DNA of 64,000 nt, taken from contig NZ_JABEQE010000012.1 in NCBI RefSeq assembly GCF_014174375.1, positions 86,865 to 150,864 on the forward strand, given 5' to 3'. Position numbers and translations under genes: made by a program. This document shows, one piece after another, positions 9,454 to 17,989 of this stretch. The stretch's first letter is position 1. Each line of letters opens with the position of its first letter. The notes beneath the pieces were generated by a model, which did not search any database, was not told the DNA's origin, and was given only the letters and a program-made list of their open reading frames with translations. This DNA is from Gluconacetobacter asukensis. GTDB lineage: Bacteria; Pseudomonadota; Alphaproteobacteria; Acetobacterales; Acetobacteraceae.

Positions 9454-10065
9454 TCAGACCGGCGGGGCTTTCGCGCGGCGAGGTGCCGCCCGATAGACCC
9501 GGAAGGCCAGCAGGGCGGCCACGACCAGGCCATAGAGCAGCGTCTCGACCCGTATGACCTTGAAAGACAGGATGAAATGGATGGCGGCGCAGATCGCGGC
9601 GGCATAGACCCAGCGATGCAGTGCCTTCCAGCGCCGCCCCAGCCTGCGGATGGCCCAGCCATTGGACGTCGCGGCCAGCGCGGACAAAATGGTGAAGGCG
9701 ACCATGCCCAGGATGATGAAGGGCCGTGTGGTCACGTCGGCCAGCAGGGTGTGCAGGTCGAATCCCTGGTCGAGCGCCACATAGGCCGACAGATGGAACA
9801 GCGCATACCAGAAGGCCAGCAGCCCCACCGCCCGCCGGTAGCGGACCAGATTGACCCCGGTCAGGTCCCGCAGCGGCGTGATGCACAGCGACAGGATCAG
9901 GAACCGCAGGGCCCACAGGCCCAGCGTGCGCTCGAACGTGTTGACCGGGTCGGCCCCCAGCCGGTTCGTCGCCCCCAGGACGAACGAGACCACCGCCGGC
10001 ACCAGCCCGATGCCATACAACGCCAGCCGGATCAGGCCGGCCGATCTCCCTCGCCGCGCCGCCAT
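9454..10065 (-). CDS. msrQ: heme-binding membrane subunit MsrQ
   Basis: MsrQ (YedZ) is an inner-membrane b-type cytochrome that passes electrons from the quinone pool to the periplasmic methionine sulfoxide reductase MsrP. The 203-residue protein has several hydrophobic segments with the ferric-reductase-like pattern: TLGLWALRFLILSLCITPLR, WYALFHLSAYVALD and RRWKALHRWVYAAAICAAIHF, whose His residues are likely heme ligands. Its ATG overlaps the msrP stop (TGATG), so the two are coupled. Its TGA stop abuts the structured repeat. Confidence 0.93.
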   Translation of the reverse strand: MAARRGRSAGLIRLALYGIGLVPAVVSFVLGATNRLGADPVNTFERTLGLWALRFLILSLCITPLRDLTGVNLVRYRRAVGLLAFWYALFHLSAYVALDQGFDLHTLLADVTTRPFIILGMVAFTILSALAATSNGWAIRRLGRRWKALHRWVYAAAICAAIHFILSFKVIRVETLLYGLVVAALLAFRVYRAAPRRAKAPPV

Positions 10066-11021
10066 CAGAAATCGCGCCGCAGGTCCATGCCGGCATACAG
10101 GCCCGCCACCTGTTCGCCATAGCCGTTGAACGGCAGGGTCAGCTGCCGGCTTGCGCCGAAAAACCCGCCGCCGGCCCCGATCGGCCGCTCGCTCGCCTGG
10201 CTCCAGCGCGGATGGTCCACGGCGGGATTGACGTTGGCGTAGAACCCGTATTCGTCGGGCGCGCGCACGTTCCATGACGTGCGAGGCTGCCGGTCGGTTA
10301 GCCGGATGCGCACGATCGACTTGATGCCCTTGAACCCGTATTTCCACGGCACGACCAGCCGCACCGGCGCCCCGTTCTGGTTGGGCAGCGTCTGGCCGTA
10401 CAGCCCGACCGCCAGGATCGTCAGCGGATGCATGGCCTCGTCCAGGCGCAGCCCCTCGACATAGGGCCAGTCCAGAACCGGCAGCACCCCGCCCTGCCCC
10501 GGCATTTCCGACGGGCGCACCACCGATTCGAAGGCGACATATTTCGCGCTGCCCAGCGGTTCGACCTCGGCCAGAAGGTCGCGCAGCGCGAATCCGATCC
10601 AGGGGATGACCATCGACCACGCCTCGACACAGCGCATGCGATAGATCCGCTCTTCCAGCTTCCGCCCCAGCAGCGCGTCGATGTCATAGGTGCGGGGTTT
10701 GGCCACCATGCCTTCGACCCGCACGGTCCATGGACGCGGGTGGAAATCGCCGGAGCGTTCGGCAGGGTCGGTCTTCTCAAGCCCGAATTCGTAGAAATTA
10801 TTGTAGTGCGTCACGTCGCGCAGCGGTGTGGGCTTCAGCCCCTCGCCCGACAGGGGGCCAGGCTGCGCCGCCAGATCCACCGCCCTGGCCGCGCGGGACG
10901 GCAGGATGCCGCCGACGAGGCCGGCGGCGGCACCCGCCGCCAGCAGGTCGCGCCGCGACAGCCAGAGAGCGTGCGGCGTGATCGAGGAGGGTGGCGGAGA
11001 AGGGTAGCGGAAGACACGCAT
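10065..11021 (-). CDS. msrP: methionine sulfoxide reductase catalytic subunit MsrP
   Basis: MsrP (YedY) is a periplasmic molybdopterin enzyme that repairs oxidised methionines in envelope proteins. The 318-residue product begins with a Tat signal ([18 protein letters not shown], about 22-39). The molybdenum-ligating Cys lies in [17 protein letters not shown], and [17 protein letters not shown] is the family signature. The ATG at 11021 is preceded by AAGGCG. It is the promoter-proximal gene of msrPQ and diverges from the dehydrogenase at 11137. Confidence 0.94.
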   Translation of the reverse strand: MRVFRYPSPPPSSITPHALWLSRRDLLAAGAAAGLVGGILPSRAARAVDLAAQPGPLSGEGLKPTPLRDVTHYNNFYEFGLEKTDPAERSGDFHPRPWTVRVEGMVAKPRTYDIDALLGRKLEERIYRMRCVEAWSMVIPWIGFALRDLLAEVEPLGSAKYVAFESVVRPSEMPGQGGVLPVLDWPYVEGLRLDEAMHPLTILAVGLYGQTLPNQNGAPVRLVVPWKYGFKGIKSIVRIRLTDRQPRTSWNVRAPDEYGFYANVNPAVDHPRWSQASERPIGAGGGFFGASRQLTLPFNGYGEQVAGLYAGMDLRRDF

Positions 11022-11136
11022 GCAGGACGCCTTCTGGAAAATGGGGCCGGATCGGCGGACCGCCTGGGGACGTGACACCACCGGGATCGTCCGGCACCCT
11101 GCCGCAAACGGGACGAAAAAGAAAAGGAGCAGGATC

Positions 11137-12033
11137 ATGCCCGATTTCTCTGAGCGCGGCACGGCAGGCACTGTCGGCTTTATCGGCTTCGGCGCCATGG
11201 CCAGCCGCATGGGCCGCAATCTTCAGGCCGCAGGCTACCAGATCGTGGCTTACACCCCGTCCGGCAAGGGCGGCGACGGCGACACACGCTTCCTGCCCTC
11301 GCCGCGTCTGCTGGCCGAAGCGGCCGGCGGAACGGTCATCCTCTGCGTCCCCGACGACGAGGCGCTGACCAGTGCCGCCTACGGGCCTGACGGCGCGCTG
11401 GCGGGCATGGCGGCGGGACAATTGCTGATCAACACCAGTTCGGTATCGCCCGAGGCCTCGCTGGCGCTGGCCGCAGCCGCCGGGGAACGCGGGATCGCCG
11501 CGCTGGATGCCCCGGTCTCGGGCAGCACGCCCGAGGCCGATGCCGGGGCGCTGGTGGTGCTGGTCGGCGGGGATGCGCAGAGTGTCGCGCGGGCCCAGCC
11601 GATCTTCGACATTATCGGCAAGACGACGATCCATGCCGGGCCGGCAGGCAGCGGCTCGAAGCTGAAGCTGGTGATCAACGGCATTATGGGCGTGGGGCTG
11701 GCGGCGGTTGCCGAGGGCGTATGCTACGGGCTGGCCGCCGGGCTGGAGCGCGACATGCTGTTCGAGGCCCTGGATTCGGTCGCGGTGATCTCGCCCCACC
11801 ACAAGCGCAAGCTGAAAGCGGCGCGGACCGGCGATTTCCGGCCGCAATTCCCGACCCGGCTGATGCAGAAGGACATGCGGCTGCTGCTGGACGCCGCTGC
11901 CCGCGTTGCGGCCCCGGTGCCGACCATGGCCGCCACCACCCAATTGCTGTCCCTGACGCGGCGGCTGCACCCGAACGACGATTATTCAGCGCTGTTCGCC
12001 GTGCTGGAAAGCACGGTGGCCAATACGCCGTAA
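11137..12033 (+). CDS. NAD(P)-dependent oxidoreductase, 3-hydroxyisobutyrate dehydrogenase family
   Basis: The 298-residue protein has the N-terminal Rossmann motif [16 protein letters not shown], the substrate-binding signature [16 protein letters not shown], and the catalytic-Lys helix [14 protein letters not shown]. Members reduce or oxidise beta-hydroxyacids such as 3-hydroxyisobutyrate, tartronate semialdehyde or succinic semialdehyde; the substrate cannot be told from sequence. AGGAGC precedes the ATG. It converges with the squalene-synthase-fold gene 33 bp downstream. Confidence 0.88.
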   Translation: MPDFSERGTAGTVGFIGFGAMASRMGRNLQAAGYQIVAYTPSGKGGDGDTRFLPSPRLLAEAAGGTVILCVPDDEALTSAAYGPDGALAGMAAGQLLINTSSVSPEASLALAAAAGERGIAALDAPVSGSTPEADAGALVVLVGGDAQSVARAQPIFDIIGKTTIHAGPAGSGSKLKLVINGIMGVGLAAVAEGVCYGLAAGLERDMLFEALDSVAVISPHHKRKLKAARTGDFRPQFPTRLMQKDMRLLLDAAARVAAPVPTMAATTQLLSLTRRLHPNDDYSALFAVLESTVANTP

Positions 12034-12066
12034 GACGCTCGATTGGGCCCGGGTGGGGCGGCAGGG

Positions 12067-12930
12067 TCAGCCGAAGGCCATTGCGGCCATCACCGCCAGC
12101 CGGTCGCCCAGCCCGCGAGGTGCGAATCCGGCCGGCGCGCCGTCGGCGCCGCGGGCCAGATCCCGCCGTGCCAGAACGCCGGGCAGTGCCGCCGCCCGGG
12201 CCGCGCGCGGCAGGCGCGGGCGCCCGGCCTCGGCCAGAAAGACCGCGCCTTCGCGACACAGGGCGGCGCGCAGGGCCCGCAGGATGTCCGGCGTCAGCGT
12301 CGCGCCGTCGCGAATCGCATCCCCCGACAGGCCGGCTTCGGCCAGTGCGGAGTCCGGCACCGGGCATCGGCCACTGGCCAGCACCATGTCCAGATGCCGC
12401 ACCAAGCCGCCCGCGCCATAGGCGGCGCCGTGCGATTCGACGGCTTTCAGCAGAGCGGGGTCGGTCACGCCGGCCGCCTGGGCGATCGCGACCTGCACGC
12501 CGCCCGCCCCGCCAAGCATCGCGGCGCGCCAGGCGGGCCAGTCCGCCAGCCCGTCCAGTTCGGCCTCACGCGCGTCCAGAATGCCCAGCAGCGTTTCCGC
12601 CTTTACCCTGCCGGCCGCGATCAGCGCGCGCAGCGGGCCGGCGACCGCGTGCGGGTGGCCCGCGCCCTCGACGATCTCGCGCCACCATTGCAGGCGAATC
12701 AGCCCCGCCATCGGCCCCGCGACCGCACGGGACTGCATGCCGCCCAGGGCACGAACGGTTTCGTGATTGAACGCGATCAGCGTGAAGGCGTCCTCGCGCG
12801 CTGCCTGGGGCAGGAACAGGGCGCACAGGAAGCGGTCGGGATCGGCCCGCCGGGCGACCGCGGCACCGGGGGAAACTCCGGCTGCGGCGGCGCGTCTTTC
12901 AGGGGGGGCTGGCGTGGCAGCGATTGTCAT
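12067..12930 (-). CDS. squalene/phytoene synthase-fold protein, NDUFAF6-like
   Basis: The 287-residue protein has the trans-isoprenyl synthase fold, but the Asp-rich DxxxD motif expected in active squalene or phytoene synthases is absent: the first helix reads IAFNHETVRALGG. The block GLIRLQWWREIVEGA closely resembles NDUFAF6, an assembly factor of respiratory complex I found in mitochondria and alphaproteobacteria. It is therefore more likely an assembly factor than a carotenoid or hopanoid enzyme. The start at 12930 (MTIAATP) is the first plausible ATG; no neighbour belongs to isoprenoid synthesis. Confidence 0.75.
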   Translation of the reverse strand: MTIAATPAPPERRAAAAGVSPGAAVARRADPDRFLCALFLPQAAREDAFTLIAFNHETVRALGGMQSRAVAGPMAGLIRLQWWREIVEGAGHPHAVAGPLRALIAAGRVKAETLLGILDAREAELDGLADWPAWRAAMLGGAGGVQVAIAQAAGVTDPALLKAVESHGAAYGAGGLVRHLDMVLASGRCPVPDSALAEAGLSGDAIRDGATLTPDILRALRAALCREGAVFLAEAGRPRLPRAARAAALPGVLARRDLARGADGAPAGFAPRGLGDRLAVMAAMAFG

Positions 12931-13077
12931 GACAACGACTTGCCGCGCGCAACGGCGTGGCGCAAGAGTTTCGGCCGGCGGGTCGGCCGTCCCTGTTCCG
13001 TCACTTGACGCCCCTTCCCCGCCCTCATAGCTCTGACGGGCGGCGTTTCCGCCGCTGCAATTCCAAGGAGAACGTCC

Positions 13078-13686
13078 ATGGCTTTCGAATTGCCCACTCT
13101 TCCGTTCCAGACCAACGCGCTGGCGGCGCGCGGCATGTGCCAGGAAACGCTGGAGCTGCATCACGGCAAGCACCATCAGGCCTATGTCACCGCGCTGAAC
13201 GGCTTCGTCGAGGCCAAGCCCGAACTGCAGGGCAAGTCGCTGGAAGAGATCATCCTGGCGGTCAAGGGTGATGCGGCCCTGGCGCCGGTGTTCAACAATG
13301 CCGGCCAGCACTGGAACCACATCCTGTTCTGGCAGAACCTGTCGCCCACCGGCGGCACGATCCCCGACGCGCTGGCGGCCAAGATCGCCGAGGATTTCGG
13401 CAGCGTCGACACGTTCAAGACCGATTTCAAGGCGGCCGCGACGTCGCAGTTCGGCTCGGGCTGGGCGTGGCTGGTCCTGGGCTCCGACGGCAAGCTCAAG
13501 GTGACCAAGAGCGCCAACGGCTCCAACCCGCTGGCCGAAGGCCAGGGCAAGGTGCTGCTGGGTCTGGATGTGTGGGAGCATTCCTACTATCTCGACTTCC
13601 GCAACCGTCGCCCCGACTACGTGACCAACTACCTGGACAAGCTGGCGAACTACGAGTTCGCCGAGGCGCAGCTCAAGGCCGCCTGA
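13078..13686 (+). CDS. sodB: superoxide dismutase (Fe/Mn)
   Basis: This enzyme converts superoxide to oxygen and hydrogen peroxide. The 202-residue protein shows all four metal ligands: His28 in LELHHGKHH, the His in GQHWNHILFW, and Asp and His in GLDVWEHSYYLDF. The length and the FNNAGQHWNH block fit the cytoplasmic iron-type enzyme, but Mn use cannot be excluded. AAGGAG precedes the ATG, and a textbook terminator follows the stop, so it is probably a single-gene transcript. Confidence 0.95.
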   Translation: MAFELPTLPFQTNALAARGMCQETLELHHGKHHQAYVTALNGFVEAKPELQGKSLEEIILAVKGDAALAPVFNNAGQHWNHILFWQNLSPTGGTIPDALAAKIAEDFGSVDTFKTDFKAAATSQFGSGWAWLVLGSDGKLKVTKSANGSNPLAEGQGKVLLGLDVWEHSYYLDFRNRRPDYVTNYLDKLANYEFAEAQLKAA

Positions 13687-13716
13687 TCGGCCGACGGCAG
13701 CTCTGGTTCTGGAATG

Positions 13717-13742
13717 CCCGGCCCCTTTGGGGCCGGGTTTTT
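13717..13742 (+). terminator. Rho-independent terminator of sodB
   Basis: A perfect 9-bp GC stem (CCCGGCCCC 13717-13725, GGGGCCGGG 13729-13737) with a TTT loop is followed directly by five T residues. Confidence 0.92.
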
Positions 13743-13758
13743 CATGTCCGGCCGCCTG

Positions 13759-15180
13759 TTACCGGGGCCCGCGCCCGATATCGCGCAGGCGCACGCCGGC
13801 GGTGAGGTCACGCTCGATCCGCTCCAGCGTCAGGCCCTTTGTCTCGGGCACGAACAGGGCGACCAGCACCACGAACAGCGCATTCAGCCCCGCATAGAGC
13901 CAGAAGGTGCCGGACAGGCCCAGCCGGTCCACCAGGGTGAGGAACGACACGCCCACGATCATGTTGGCGATCCAGTTGGCCGCGGTGGAACAGCCGACGC
14001 CGAACTCCCTGCCCTGAAGCGGCTGGATTTCCGCGCACAGCACCCAGACGATCGGCCCGGCCGAAAACGCGAACCCCGAAACGAAGCAGACCATTCCGCC
14101 GATGGTCAATGCCTGCGCGGTCGCCTCCCGCACCTCGGCGGAGGGTGAGAGGCCGAGCAGCACCATGCCGATGCTCATCACGACCAGTCCGCAGATCAGC
14201 AGGGGCCGGCGGCCCCAGCGATCGACCAGGCCGATCGCCACGAAGGTGGCAGCCACGTTCACCGCCCCCACGCTGACGGTGCCCCACAGCCGCCCATGGT
14301 CGATGAAGCCGGCCAGCCCGAGGATACGCGGGGCGTAATACATGACCACGTTCATGCCGGTGAACTGCTGGATGGCCTGCAACGTCACCCCCAGCAGCAC
14401 CGAGCGGCGGAAATTGCGGTCCGCGCGCAGCAGCGCCCAGCCCGACGTGCGGACATGCAGGCGGGCGTCGATCTCGCGCAGTTCGCGGGCCACGCTGTGC
14501 CCCTGGCCGCGCAGGTCCTGCAGCGCGCGCCGCGCCGCCTCGCGCTTGCCGCGCATCATCAGCCAGCGCGGGCTGGACGGCAGGAAGGCGACACCGATCA
14601 TGAAGACGATACCGGGAAACGCCACGATCCCCAGCATCCAGCGCCAGGTATCGAAATAGGAAAACAGCGCGTTCGAGACGAAGGCCGCCATGATGCCGAG
14701 GGTGATCATGAGCTGATAGATCGACACCATGGCGCCGCGATGCAGGGGATCGGCGATTTCGGCGATATAGAGCGGCGCGGTGAAGGTCGAAATGCCGACC
14801 GCCAGCCCCATCATCACCCGTCCCGCGATCAGCGTCCCCACCGATCCGGCCACGGCGCAGAACAGCGACCCCGCCACGAACAGGGCCGCGCCGATGAGGA
14901 GCGTGTGCTTGCGCCCCCAGCCGAAGGAGAGGCGCGCCGCAATGGGCACGCCCAGCGCCGCGCCCAGCATCATGGCCGCGACGATCCATTCCTGCAGGAG
15001 ACGGCTGGCGTGGAATTCCCGCGCGATCGGGCCGAGGGCGCCGGAGATGACGCCGATATCGAGACCGAACATCAGGCCGGCCACCGCCGCGAGGCCCGAG
15101 GCCACGCCGGCCCGGCCCGATGCATTGGTGGCCGCGAAACGCCCGGCCTTCGTCGCGTCGAGTTCTCCGTACAGCGTCAT
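13759..15180 (-). CDS. MFS sugar porter
   Basis: The 473-residue protein has 12 predicted membrane segments and the sugar-porter signatures of the major facilitator superfamily: GLDIGVISGALG in segment 1, GRVMMGLAVGISTFTAPLY, QQFTGMNVVMYYAP in segment 7, DRWGRRPLL and the C-terminal VPETKGLTLE. These suggest proton-coupled uptake of a hexose or pentose, as in GalP/XylE. The true substrate is unknown. It converges with sodB and its terminator. Confidence 0.9.
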   Translation of the reverse strand: MTLYGELDATKAGRFAATNASGRAGVASGLAAVAGLMFGLDIGVISGALGPIAREFHASRLLQEWIVAAMMLGAALGVPIAARLSFGWGRKHTLLIGAALFVAGSLFCAVAGSVGTLIAGRVMMGLAVGISTFTAPLYIAEIADPLHRGAMVSIYQLMITLGIMAAFVSNALFSYFDTWRWMLGIVAFPGIVFMIGVAFLPSSPRWLMMRGKREAARRALQDLRGQGHSVARELREIDARLHVRTSGWALLRADRNFRRSVLLGVTLQAIQQFTGMNVVMYYAPRILGLAGFIDHGRLWGTVSVGAVNVAATFVAIGLVDRWGRRPLLICGLVVMSIGMVLLGLSPSAEVREATAQALTIGGMVCFVSGFAFSAGPIVWVLCAEIQPLQGREFGVGCSTAANWIANMIVGVSFLTLVDRLGLSGTFWLYAGLNALFVVLVALFVPETKGLTLERIERDLTAGVRLRDIGRGPR

Positions 15181-15250
15181 TCCCCCTCCCCTGAACGGGC
15201 ATAACGGCGGGCGACGCCGCCGGTTCGCCCGTTCGGGGGGAGGCTTGCCG

Positions 15251-15631
15251 TCAGTCGGCCTTGGGGGCGGCGTCGTTGGCCGGCTTGGCGGTGCTGGTGA
15301 TCACCGAGGTCAGGGTCTCGCGCAGGACCGTCACCCGCACATTGGGGGCGATCTCGACCTCCAGCTCGTTCGAATCGTCGCGCACCTTCTGCACGACGCC
15401 GACGATGCCGCCGGCCGTCAGCACCCTGTCGCCGCGACGCACCGCCGCGAGCTGGGCGCGCAACTGCTTCTGCTTCTGCTGCTGCGGGCGGATCAGGAGG
15501 AAATAGAAGATCGCGAACATCGCGACATAGGGCAGGATCGACATCAGACCGCCGGCGCTCAGGAATCCTCCCTCGCCTCCAGCGCTCTGGGCATATGCCG
15601 GGGTCACAAGGAAATCTGAAACTGAGGTCAT
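15251..15631 (-). CDS. yajC: preprotein translocase subunit YajC
   Basis: YajC is a small membrane partner of the SecDF complex. The 126-residue protein has one transmembrane helix (ILPYVAMFAIFYFLLIRPQQ) followed by the basic RPQQQKQKQ stretch and the soluble domain with VRRGDRVLTAGGIVGVV. Its C-terminal tail is Ala/Lys-rich. secD and secF, often adjacent, are not in the downstream sequence. Confidence 0.94.
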   Translation of the reverse strand: MTSVSDFLVTPAYAQSAGGEGGFLSAGGLMSILPYVAMFAIFYFLLIRPQQQKQKQLRAQLAAVRRGDRVLTAGGIVGVVQKVRDDSNELEVEIAPNVRVTVLRETLTSVITSTAKPANDAAPKAD

Positions 15632-15771
15632 GTCGCGCTTCCGGCCATCATTTAGTGGGTTGCGGGCTGAGGCAGTGGACCATAGTTTTCGTCCGTTTCC
15701 CGTCAAGGCGTCGGTTTACCTCTCCGCCGCGCTCCGGGTCCGATCGCGCCTTTCCAGCCACAGGACCGACG

Positions 15772-16671
15772 ATGGAGTCCCACCCTCTCCTGCCCGTTCT
15801 CGACCGTATCGCCCAGGCGCTGGAGCGGCTGTCTCCGCCACCGCCGAGCCTTGCGGGCCTCGATGCGGCCGATGCCTTTGTCTGGCACCCCACCCAAGGG
15901 CGCCTGGCGCCGGTGGCCCATGTGGCGCATGTCGATATCGGCCTGTTGCGCGGTGTCGAGATCCAGAGCCGGCTGGTGCTGGACAACACGCTGCATTTCG
16001 CCCGTGGCCTGCCGGCCAACAATGTCATGCTGTGGGGCGCGCGCGGCATGGGCAAATCATCGCTGGTCAAGGCCGCCCACGCCCAGGCCAACCGGACCGA
16101 CGGCGCGCCGGCCGAACCGGGCGCGGGCCGGCTGGTGCTGATCGAGATCCAGCGCGAGGACCTCGCCACCCTGCCCGACCTGCTGGCCCTGCTGCGGACC
16201 AACCCGCGCCGCTTCATCGTCTTCTGTGACGATCTGTCGTTCGAGAGTGAGGATGCCGACTACAAGGCCCTGAAATCGGTGCTGGATGGCGGCATTTCCG
16301 GCCGGCCGGAGAATGTGCTGTTCTATGCGACATCGAACCGGCGGCACCTGATGCCCCGCGACATGATCGACAATGAGCGCTCGACCGCCATCAACCCGTC
16401 CGAGGCGGTCGAAGAGAAGGTCTCGCTGTCCGACCGGTTCGGGTTGTGGATCGGCTTTCACAACTGCGCCCAGGATATTTTCCAGGACATGGTGCGGACC
16501 TATGCAAGGGCCCGCGATCTGGCGATCGGGGATGAGGATCTGGCCCGGCGCGCCAATGCGTGGTCCGTCTCCCGCGGCGGGCGGTCGGGCCGTGTCGCCT
16601 GGCAGTTCGTCGAGGACCTGACCGCCGAACTCGCCACCGCGCCGCACGTTGGGGAATCGACACGTCCTTGA
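15772..16671 (+). CDS. DUF815 AAA-type ATPase
   Basis: The 299-residue protein carries a Walker A motif GARGMGKSSL (about residues 87-96), a Walker B-like FIVFCDDLSFE and a sensor-like ATSNRRHLMPRDM. This matches the DUF815 family of AAA+-related ATPases, whose role is not established. It diverges from yajC across 140 bp, an arrangement common in alphaproteobacteria. Starts further upstream run through the yajC promoter region and were rejected. Confidence 0.85.
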   Translation: MESHPLLPVLDRIAQALERLSPPPPSLAGLDAADAFVWHPTQGRLAPVAHVAHVDIGLLRGVEIQSRLVLDNTLHFARGLPANNVMLWGARGMGKSSLVKAAHAQANRTDGAPAEPGAGRLVLIEIQREDLATLPDLLALLRTNPRRFIVFCDDLSFESEDADYKALKSVLDGGISGRPENVLFYATSNRRHLMPRDMIDNERSTAINPSEAVEEKVSLSDRFGLWIGFHNCAQDIFQDMVRTYARARDLAIGDEDLARRANAWSVSRGGRSGRVAWQFVEDLTAELATAPHVGESTRP

Positions 16672-16768
16672 TCCGGATCAAGGCCGGCGACCGATTCCAT
16701 CCCTGATATCTTGATGCCCTCCGGCCCTGCCGGCCGGAAGGGGAACCGGGCCCGTATCGTTCCGGAGC

Positions 16769-16787
16769 ATTGATACGCGTTATCAAT
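16769..16787. promoter_or_regulatory. palindromic operator candidate
   Basis: A 7-bp perfect inverted repeat (ATTGATA 16769-16775, TATCAAT 16781-16787) with a CGCGT centre lies 100 bp upstream of the Rieske oxygenase. The 5-bp centre means it is not a canonical FNR site. It could bind a dimeric regulator of that gene. Confidence 0.4.
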
Positions 16788-16887
16788 TGCACGACACGAT
16801 GAGATGCCTCTTTAATGTGTGCGGCTTCTGTCGTGGTACCGCACGACCCGCCGGACAGAAGCAGGCGACCGAGCATATAGAGAGACG

Positions 16888-17973
16888 ATGAACCAGATTC
16901 TTTCGACGGACAGCATGCCCCGCCCCGCCCTGACCCTGGGAGAGGACCTGCGACGCATTCGCTGTGATCCCGATTTCTGGTACCCCGTGGCCTGGTCGCG
17001 CGAACTCAAGGCCGGCAAGACGATCGGCACCCGCTATGCAGGCCAGCCGATCGCGCTGGTCCGCCCCGTCGAAGGCGAGGTCTTCGCGCTGGAGGATCGC
17101 TGCGCGCACCGGCAGGTGCCGCTGAGCAAGGGCACCGTGAAGGGCCAGGCGGTGCAGTGCTGCTATCATGGCTGGGCGTATGGCCGGTCGGGGCGCTGCA
17201 TCGACGTGCCCTATCTGGGCAAGGGCAAGCTGCCCAACGGCGTGCGCACCTATCCGTGCCGCGAACAGGACGGGCTGATCTTTGTCTTTCCCGGTGATCC
17301 CGAGAAGGCCGAGTCCGTGCCGATGCCCAAGCTGTCGCAGGTCGCCAACCCCGAATACAAGACCAGGCGCTTCGGCCGGCATGTGAAATGCCATTACAGC
17401 TTCATGCATGAGAACCTGATGGATATGAACCATCAGTTCATGCACATGAAGCAGATGGGCCAGATGAAGCCCCGTTTCCTGGGCCAGGATCGCGGGCCCG
17501 GCATGATCGAGGCGCGCTATACCTTTGCCCGCACCGGCGGCAAGCAGCCGATCGGCGAGGCCCTGGTGTTCGGGCAGAAGCGCGACAACAGCGCGAAATT
17601 CGCCCATCGCGACGTCATGACGATCCGCACCGAATATCCGTACCAGACTCTGAAGATCGAGCCGACCGGCGGCGAGGCGGTGATGGATCTGTGGATCGCC
17701 TACGTTCCGCAGGACGAGGAGCAACTGACCAACCGCGTCTTCGGGCTGCTGTCGATCAAGCGCCCCAAGCTGCCGGGCGTGCTGGACCTGGCATGGCCGT
17801 TCCTGGTCGCCTTTACCGAGCGGATCTTCCGCGAGGATCGCGAGATCGTGGAACTGGAACAGAACGCCTGGAACGAACTGGGGGGCGATCACAACCAGGA
17901 AGTGTTCCCGGTGATCCGCGACCTGCGCCAGCTTCTGGCCGAATGCGGCATCCGCGCCCCCGCCGTCGGTTGA
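16888..17973 (+). CDS. Rieske non-heme iron oxygenase
   Basis: The 361-residue protein has a Rieske [2Fe-2S] site (Cys72-x-His74 and Cys91-x2-His94) and a mononuclear iron site in ENLMDMNHQFMH (Asp179, His182, His186). It is a terminal oxygenase alpha subunit of the vanillate-demethylase/pheophorbide-oxygenase-like group. It needs a reductase, but none is adjacent, so it must borrow electrons from elsewhere. The substrate is unknown; demethylase or hydroxylase activity on an aromatic or sterol-like compound is possible. A palindrome 100 bp upstream may regulate it. The ATG at 16888 follows a weak GAGAG site. Confidence 0.85.
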   Translation: MNQILSTDSMPRPALTLGEDLRRIRCDPDFWYPVAWSRELKAGKTIGTRYAGQPIALVRPVEGEVFALEDRCAHRQVPLSKGTVKGQAVQCCYHGWAYGRSGRCIDVPYLGKGKLPNGVRTYPCREQDGLIFVFPGDPEKAESVPMPKLSQVANPEYKTRRFGRHVKCHYSFMHENLMDMNHQFMHMKQMGQMKPRFLGQDRGPGMIEARYTFARTGGKQPIGEALVFGQKRDNSAKFAHRDVMTIRTEYPYQTLKIEPTGGEAVMDLWIAYVPQDEEQLTNRVFGLLSIKRPKLPGVLDLAWPFLVAFTERIFREDREIVELEQNAWNELGGDHNQEVFPVIRDLRQLLAECGIRAPAVG

Positions 17974-17989
17974 GGGTGTCGTCACATCC

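Noticed and set aside
12067..12930. Assignment as phytoene or squalene synthase
   Set aside because: The Asp-rich substrate-binding motif is missing and the sequence resembles NDUFAF6 more closely.
16769..16787. FNR/CRP-type site
   Set aside because: The TTGAT and ATCAA halves are 7 nt apart rather than 4, so a canonical FNR site is not supported.
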